Shown piece by piece: positions 59,001 through 64,000 of a stretch of 64,000 bases of DNA. The translations under genes were made by a program, and so were the position numbers. Under the pieces are notes generated by a model that did not search any database, was not told the origin of the DNA, and saw only the letters and a list, made by a program, of their open reading frames with translations. This DNA is from Branchiostoma floridae. Taxonomy: Eukaryota; Chordata; Leptocardii; Amphioxiformes; Branchiostomatidae. The stretch is taken from positions 16,060,971 to 16,124,970 of the forward strand of contig NC_049991.1 in NCBI RefSeq assembly GCF_000003815.2. Reading direction: 5' to 3'. How positions within the stretch are numbered: position 1 is the stretch's first letter; every line of letters starts with the position of its first letter.

Positions 59001-62000
59001 CAGATGATAATATGAGTAGACATTGTAATCCACATGTAAAATCAGTGTAAGTCAGAAAAGCTCCTAGAGGCTGTGCTTTATTAGAATGGCCATACTCCTG
59101 ATCTCATTTACACAGAAACCAGCGTAACCAGCAGTAGTAAGCAGGCATTCTTCCATCTCTGGAGTAAAACCAGCCCTTCTACAAATTTAGGGCGTTCTAA
59201 TTATAGGATGGAAATCACTGCTCGAATCTAATAAAGATGAAGAGGGCTGATGACGAAAATGCTAAGGTTTTGCTTTTTGGTGACAGGTAGCTTTTTATGT
59301 CAAGGCAAAGTTTTTTTGAGTCCCCTAGATATAGCAGCTTTCATGTCCTTGTGATACATATTACACGTAAAGAGTTTTGCACTGAACGTCTTGTGTGTGT
59401 ATTGTTTCAGGATTACCAGACCCCTTTGCCAAGATAAGTGTGGATGGGTCGGGCCAGTGCCACTCCACAGACACATGTAAGAACACACTGGACCCCAAGT
59501 GGAATCAACACTACGACTTGTAAGTACTGCAAGTTAGTCTAAAATGTACCAACATTTGCACCATCTTTTGGTCATTGTTATTTCATGTCTTTGGAGGGAA
59601 TGTTTAATCTTTGGAGAAAGCCTCAGGTGTCAAACCCCTGCCTGCTTAAGAACCCAACACACTTCTGGTAAAGTAGGGGACCCCAGCCTTGGTGTCATCC
59701 TATTTAGTTTTCATTGGCTCTCGCTCTCTCTGCTATGCGGCAGTTGGTAAGTGGAGAGTATATTGGAAGTATAGGAGAGTATGTAAAACTAACAAGGATG
59801 GCACTTTGCTTGGTCAAATTCTTGAGGACATTACAGGCTCATGTTTTCTTCTACGTCACTCAAAACTTGTTGATATGGTTCATGAATATCACGATATATA
59901 TTAAGGTAAGCTAAAGGCTTTGATATAGGATAATATTGTGCTATCGTTTCCTGACTCTGGCTTCCAGTTGATTTGTTTCCCCACTTTTATCCTTACTTTC
60001 AATACTGTATGTTTCTCCTCAGGTTTATTGGCAAGAATGACTCCATCACCATCAGTATCTGGAACCATAAAAAGGTGCACAAGAAGCAGGGTGCTGGCTT
60101 CCTGGGGTGTGTCCGCATCATGGCTAACGCTATTGCTAGGTTAAAGGACACAGGGTGTAAGTACTGTTTTACCACTACACACAATCATATGGGCCAAAAA
60201 GCAGTTACTCAAGCAACTGGATATGATTTTGGAAACAGTCAGACGTTTCAAACAGCGATCCAGTGTCTTTCATCAGTGACACTGAAAGACACTGGATAGA
60301 TGTCTGAAATTTCTGACCGTTTCCAGAATCGTATCCAGTTGTTTGAGTAACTGCTTTTTGGCGAATCTCATTACCTGGATGTCTAACCTTCATCGACATA
60401 CAGAATCATATGCATGCATCCTTCTGGGTAGGGAAGGTTTTGAGGCTTGCTGAAAAGCAAATTACCTTCTTGGACGTGACTGGAAACATTTTTGAAAAGT
60501 CAATGGTAGAACACCTAATAGCAATTACTCAAGCAACTGGATATGATTTTGGAAACGGTCAGATGATTCAGGTAGAATCCAATACCCTTCGCCAGCGTAT
60601 CTAATTACCTGGATATCTAACCTTCATCGACATACAGTGGTAGAACAATTTTATTTCTAAAAGAATGCTTTTATGACAGTTTTGCAACTTGTCGTGATAG
60701 AATATGTCTGCTTATTTATTACCAAATATATTACCGCTGTAAATATTACCAAAATCTACATGAATCAACAGGTACACATATGGGAGATACTTTCAGCTAT
60801 AGACAGGAACATTATAAAGCATTGTGACCATCTGGAATGACAAGCCAGAATTCTGCTGTTACCCAGCTGTTGTGCCATCAGTGGGTGCCATTTTCAGTCT
60901 CACTAGTCAAGGTCAAACTATCCATTCCTATTGTTTATGTCAGTTGGAAACCCCAGAAAATCAATAAATGCAATGCTCAGGGACTCGGCTTAGTGTACAC
61001 TCGTAATAACAGCATGTTGAGCGTCCAATACATGTATTTGCACAGGAAGAAAGTCTGTGATGGTTTCAGTTGTCATGTGACAACAGGCCAGTGTTCCAGT
61101 TTAAATGTCCCGTGCTTAAATCACTTGAGAACTTGTCAGTTCTAAACAATGGAAGCCTTGATTGGTAGAGGATAACTTGCTGTGAGTGTGGGTGAAGAGA
61201 GGGAAGCTTTTGGCATGCTGTATCAGGTCATGGCTCTTTCTCTCACCAGTGACTTTGTCTTTGGCTGTATTTTTGGAAAGTTTACAGATAACATGATGCA
61301 AGCCTTTTCTAACCATAAATTGTTGGATGCTGTAATGAAAAATGATTTAAGGAAAGTATCCTATCTTAGAACTTTCTCTTTATAAAGTTTGTTCCAACAC
61401 AAGCACATAGATGTCCTTGGTCACATATACCACAGGGATAAAGATGCTAAAGGTGAAGGGATACATGGGTGGATCCCCAAAGTGAGTCTTACGATACAAC
61501 TTCCTAAGGGACAGAGGTGATTCCCAGTCTCCAGTTGGGGACTGCAGACTGGACAAATGAAATAATCCACACCCCGTGTCCCCAGTGGGGCACAATAATA
61601 AGTTGATAATATGATCAGAAATCATGACAGATGGTTACCAAGTGCTGATGTTGCCCCAGGCAGAATGGGTCTGTGGGAGCAGCCACCTGGTGTACAGTAA
61701 CATGAGAGTCCCAGGTTACAACTTCCCACATCCAGGTTATCAGCAATTAACTTAGAGGGCCTCAACATGCCGAATTATGGCATTCAGTCGGACTGAACTT
61801 ATCCTGAGTCTTTTCAATAACCATTCAAAAATTTACCCAAAAGCTGTTACTTAAGCAACTGGATATGATTTTGGAAATTGGCGTATCTTTTTACCTGGAT
61901 GTCTAACCTTTATTGGCATTCAAAAATTGTCACCAGTTTTGTTTTTGAATGTCAATTGTGATTTGGAAACTTTTCTAGACATAGATAAAACTTAAAAACT

Positions 62001-62927
62001 TGTACAGCTGTGATGTATAAAGTGTTAATTTCATGTACATCATGCAGTTTGAAGTTTGAATGGAGGAAAATATTCTAAATAAATGTTTCTTTTCCCACAG
62101 ATCAGAGACTAGACTTATGTAAAAAGAATCCTGACGACAACGACAATATCAGGGGCCAAGTAGTAGGTGAGTCAATTGCTACATAAGGCATACCTGAATA
62201 TACTGAAAAGATAGTGATGATATAGTAAAATCAATTGTATTTCTGGAAGTGGTTTTCAAGTGTATTGATAGAACTTATAGAAGTAAGTGATAATGTTTTG
62301 TCATAAAATTAACTTTCACATGTGGTATTAAATAATTTCTAGTATTATGTTGGGATCTACAAGAAGGTTTAATGATTGTTGTAATATTTTGATAGTTTGT
62401 TGTAATGTTATGATGTTGATAGTTTGTTTTGCACTTGTGTATTTACTAATACATTGGTGTTTGTCACATTTGTGCCTCCAGGAATGCTGAAACCACAGTC
62501 TTTGATTTACAGTGTGTATATATTTGTCCAAGTGCTAAGAGTAAGAGAGGATGTGTGCAAGTGCTACAGCACTTCTGTCCCTCTAAGTTTGAAGCCAATG
62601 TAGACCTACCTGTACCTGTACACAGTCAGGTGTGACGAGTTGTTGACCCTATGAAATGTGTTACCATCCACAGTGAGTATAATGGCCCGAGATGGTTCGG
62701 GGTTGGGGGACAGAAGTGCAGTAGTGGACCACACAGGGATGCTTTCCACTAGGTCGGTATTCAAAAGAGACAGTTAATTAAAACACATGCACAACTAGCG
62801 GTACTTTTTCCACTGCTCCAGTGAGTCTTATGTCGCGAGACAGAGGGATAGGGGATAGAAGTGCGGTTGTTGACCACAGAGGGATCCCAACTGCCGTGTG
62901 TTTAGATGCCAACGAGCTTCCAGAGGG
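47092..62927 (+). CDS. SMURF: SMURF-type HECT E3 ubiquitin ligase, C2-domain part (first six coding exons)
   Basis: Single homolog of vertebrate SMURF1/SMURF2, E3 ligases that ubiquitinate SMADs, RhoA and TGF-beta receptors. Exons: 47092-47143, 58320-58358, 59411-59519, 60023-60156, 62101-62166 and 62822-62927; GT-AG sites and phases all join. The product starts MSRPGGPRNGAMKIRLTV, aligning with the human start, and reads through the C2 domain: LCARNVSKKDFFRLPDPFAK, DGSGQCHSTDTCKNTLDPKW, NQHYDLFIGKNDS, NHKKVHKKQGAGFLGCVR, LKDTGYQRLDLCKKNP, RDRGIGDRSAVVDHRG. It ends LDANELPEG at a gtaagt donor, just before where SMURF2 has its first WW domain. The WW and HECT exons lie beyond the window. Intron 1 is 11.2 kb. 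A second version of the last exon lies at 62674-62752. Confidence 0.95.
47640..48270. repeat. Degenerate ~125-bp tandem array in SMURF intron 1
   Basis: The motif GAATGGACTCTTCCAG or a variant recurs at about 47640, 47873, 47992, 48127 and 48251, with TTAGACCAGTCCAAAAATAC and CACTGAAAGACTTTGAC between. Spacing of 119-135 bp (or twice that) suggests about six units. No ORF. Confidence 0.75.
48395..48424. repeat. 30-bp palindrome with AAGGTCA half-sites
   Basis: GGGTCAACGACCTTAAGGTC followed by ATTGACCCC is an imperfect palindrome. It contains AAGGTCA/TGACCTT-type nuclear-receptor half-sites; their use is not shown. It may be the left end of the repeat element that follows. Confidence 0.45.
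48530..49162. repeat. Four ~162-bp modules ending in a GAAA tract and hairpin
   Basis: ACCAAATTTCAGGTCATTCG or a variant recurs at about 48532, 48693, 48858 and 49020 (steps of 161, 165 and 162 bp). The last is followed by GAAAGAAAGAAAGAAA (49082-49110) and the palindrome ATATTTCACCATACC...GGTATGGCTGAAATAT (49127-49158). This architecture looks like a non-autonomous element with a defined 3' end. Confidence 0.7.
52438..52788. mobile_element. CAGGGCT-type MITE (351 bp) in SMURF intron 1
   Basis: Begins CAGGGCTTGAAATTAA and ends TTTGGAGCCCTG, an imperfect inverted pair; GGTGCACTGG and TGCACCAAGGTGCA motifs pair inward. CAGGG termini are typical of hAT MITEs, but an intact 8-bp target duplication is not visible, so it is probably old. 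Confidence 0.65.
60196..60359. repeat. Inverted-repeat element next to SMURF exon 4
   Basis: AAAAAGCAGTTACTCAAGCA to about 60242 is repeated in inverted orientation at 60313-60359. An inner pair CAGTGTCTTTC/GAAAGACACTG forms the loop. It starts 40 bp past the exon 4 donor. Partial copies lie at about 60520-60645 and 61846-61925, always followed by ACCTGGATGTCTAACCTT, so it is a multicopy family. Confidence 0.75.
62674..62752 (+). other. Alternative SMURF exon (tandem duplicate of the 62822 exon)
   Basis: Acceptor ccacag precedes 62674; in the required phase it reads VSIMARDGSGLGDRSAVVDH, then TGMLST, ending at a weaker gtcggt donor in the same phase as the 62822-62927 exon. The core GDRSAVVDH is identical in protein, but four of its codons (Gly-Asp to Val) differ only at synonymous sites. 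Only 69 nt separate the two exons. Joining both shifts the frame and reaches a stop within 13 codons, so use should be exclusive. Retaining the short intron gives a stop after eight more codons and a C2-only protein of about 170 aa. Could also be a decaying duplicate. Confidence 0.6.
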
Positions 62928-64000
62928 GTAAGTTGTGCTGTCGTGTGGTTGCACTCATATGAAGCTGTCCGAGATGAAAGTGTGCGGCATAAAACATCAC
63001 ATGTCTGAGCACTTCTGTTGCCAGTTGTGTCATCGGACACATTAGTACTGTGAGCTGTTGTGTTCTGTCCTATGTATATTTATCCCCGAAAATAATTTCA
63101 TCAGGTTGGTAGATCATAGGATATAGGAGTTTTCTTTTACACAACCTAAGCTAAGGTGAGATTAACTGGTAAAAGAAAACTCCTATATCCTATATATATT
63201 TATGTGTATATACATATATGTAACCCAATTGTCTTGAGATGAAATAAATAGATACGTAGATGAAATACATGGTTAAAAAGATCATTAAAATCTGGTACAT
63301 AATACTAAAAAGTTCTGAGTCTTATAATAATTACTAAGCACAGATTTCTATTGGTACACTTTCCCTCTGAAATTTTCTCTCTGGTACGGAACTCTCTCTA
63401 TAAAACAGCCTGTATTTGATTTTTCTGTAAAGATTTTGATGTTGGAATTTCTAAAAGACATTCTTCTGTGTATTTAAAGTCTTGCTCCACGACAACTAAG
63501 TTATTGGTCAACATAAAATCACAGCAGAGAAAGGAGAGTATATGTGCCAGACATGTATTGTTGTAATTATCAAAGAGACAGCTTTCACTGGTCTGGAGTG
63601 AATTGATTCCCCTGAGTCATTAGTCCTGTTACCAGATAAGATTGGGAAATTTGATATGGAGAAGTTGAATCAGAGACAAATTGGATTCTCTGGGGATGAT
63701 CATTTCCACTGTGTATACACGGTGATGTAATAATGGTTTGTAATGGGGCTAGAGGCAGTACGTTTAGCTATTAGACACCAGGAACATATGTACAGCATAT
63801 GTAGGTGATAAATGACAGATTTTGGCAGTCCCACCGTCACCATACATGTGATTTTCAATAAGAAGACTAGTTTAATCTCAAAATGTATGGAAATGTTTCA
63901 CATGTAAATCCAATCCTACTCCCCCAAAGTGAAACTCAGTGAAAGAGATTGGTCGTAAGTTAAATCTTTTTATTTGACCCTACAGCATAACCTAAGGTCC
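62928..64000 (+). other. SMURF intron after exon 6, no exon seen
   Basis: No WW-domain signature was recognised before the window edge. Contains an inverted-repeat copy at 63097-63195. Confidence 0.5.
63118..63191. repeat. Inverted pair of the GTAAAAGAAAACTC repeat family
   Basis: AGGATATAGGAGTTTTCTTT (63118) and its inverse at 63170-63191 are 22-bp perfect arms with a 30-bp loop. Flanking CATCAGGTTGGTAGATC and AGGTGAGATTAACTGG match the dispersed repeat at 13318-13395, so two opposite fragments of one family are fused here. Confidence 0.7.

Overview
The window looks like nuclear DNA of an invertebrate chordate, most probably a lancelet (Branchiostoma). The genes are single pre-duplication orthologs of vertebrate genes, the coding exons are short and separated by 0.2-11 kb introns, and the non-coding DNA is dense with small inverted-repeat elements and tandem repeats. 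The species call is an inference and I cannot resolve it further.

Six protein-coding genes could be assembled exon by exon. From the left: PMS2 (minus strand, 5' end only, running off the left edge; mismatch repair ATPase); XPO6 (minus, complete, 25 coding exons, 1,138 aa; exportin-6); NDUFA6 (plus, complete, 3 exons, 127 aa; complex I LYR subunit), divergent from XPO6 across about 600 bp; CANT1 (minus, five coding exons; calcium-activated nucleotidase); an unnamed calcineurin-like metallophosphoesterase with LpxH-type spacing of its motifs (minus, three exons seen, N-terminus not found); and a single SMURF-type HECT E3 ubiquitin ligase (plus, the first six coding exons, C2 domain only, running off the right edge). 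The genes are unrelated in pathway; this is a eukaryotic neighbourhood, not an operon. Their human counterparts lie, from memory, on 7p22, 16p, 22q13, 17q25 and 7q22/17q24, which belong to one vertebrate paralogon, so the block resembles its unduplicated ancestor.

Between and inside the genes lie terminal-inverted-repeat elements. Several have clear target-site duplications, including a 1.85-kb element with 106-bp identical ends in NDUFA6 intron 1 and its 160-bp derivative upstream of CANT1, both flanked by exact 8-bp duplications. A 3.5-kb array of about 1.04-kb units sits at 36.0-39.6 kb, two shorter arrays lie in SMURF intron 1, and a minisatellite lies in an XPO6 intron.

The most interesting signals are: a tandemly duplicated SMURF exon with a 69-nt intron and a reading-frame arrangement that would make the two copies mutually exclusive; recurrent partial-exon duplications in XPO6, one duplicating a 3' splice site; an XPO6 first coding exon that ends exactly after the ATG; a GC-AG intron in XPO6; and a cluster of seven CCAAT boxes upstream of PMS2. 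No tRNA, rRNA or CRISPR array was recognised.
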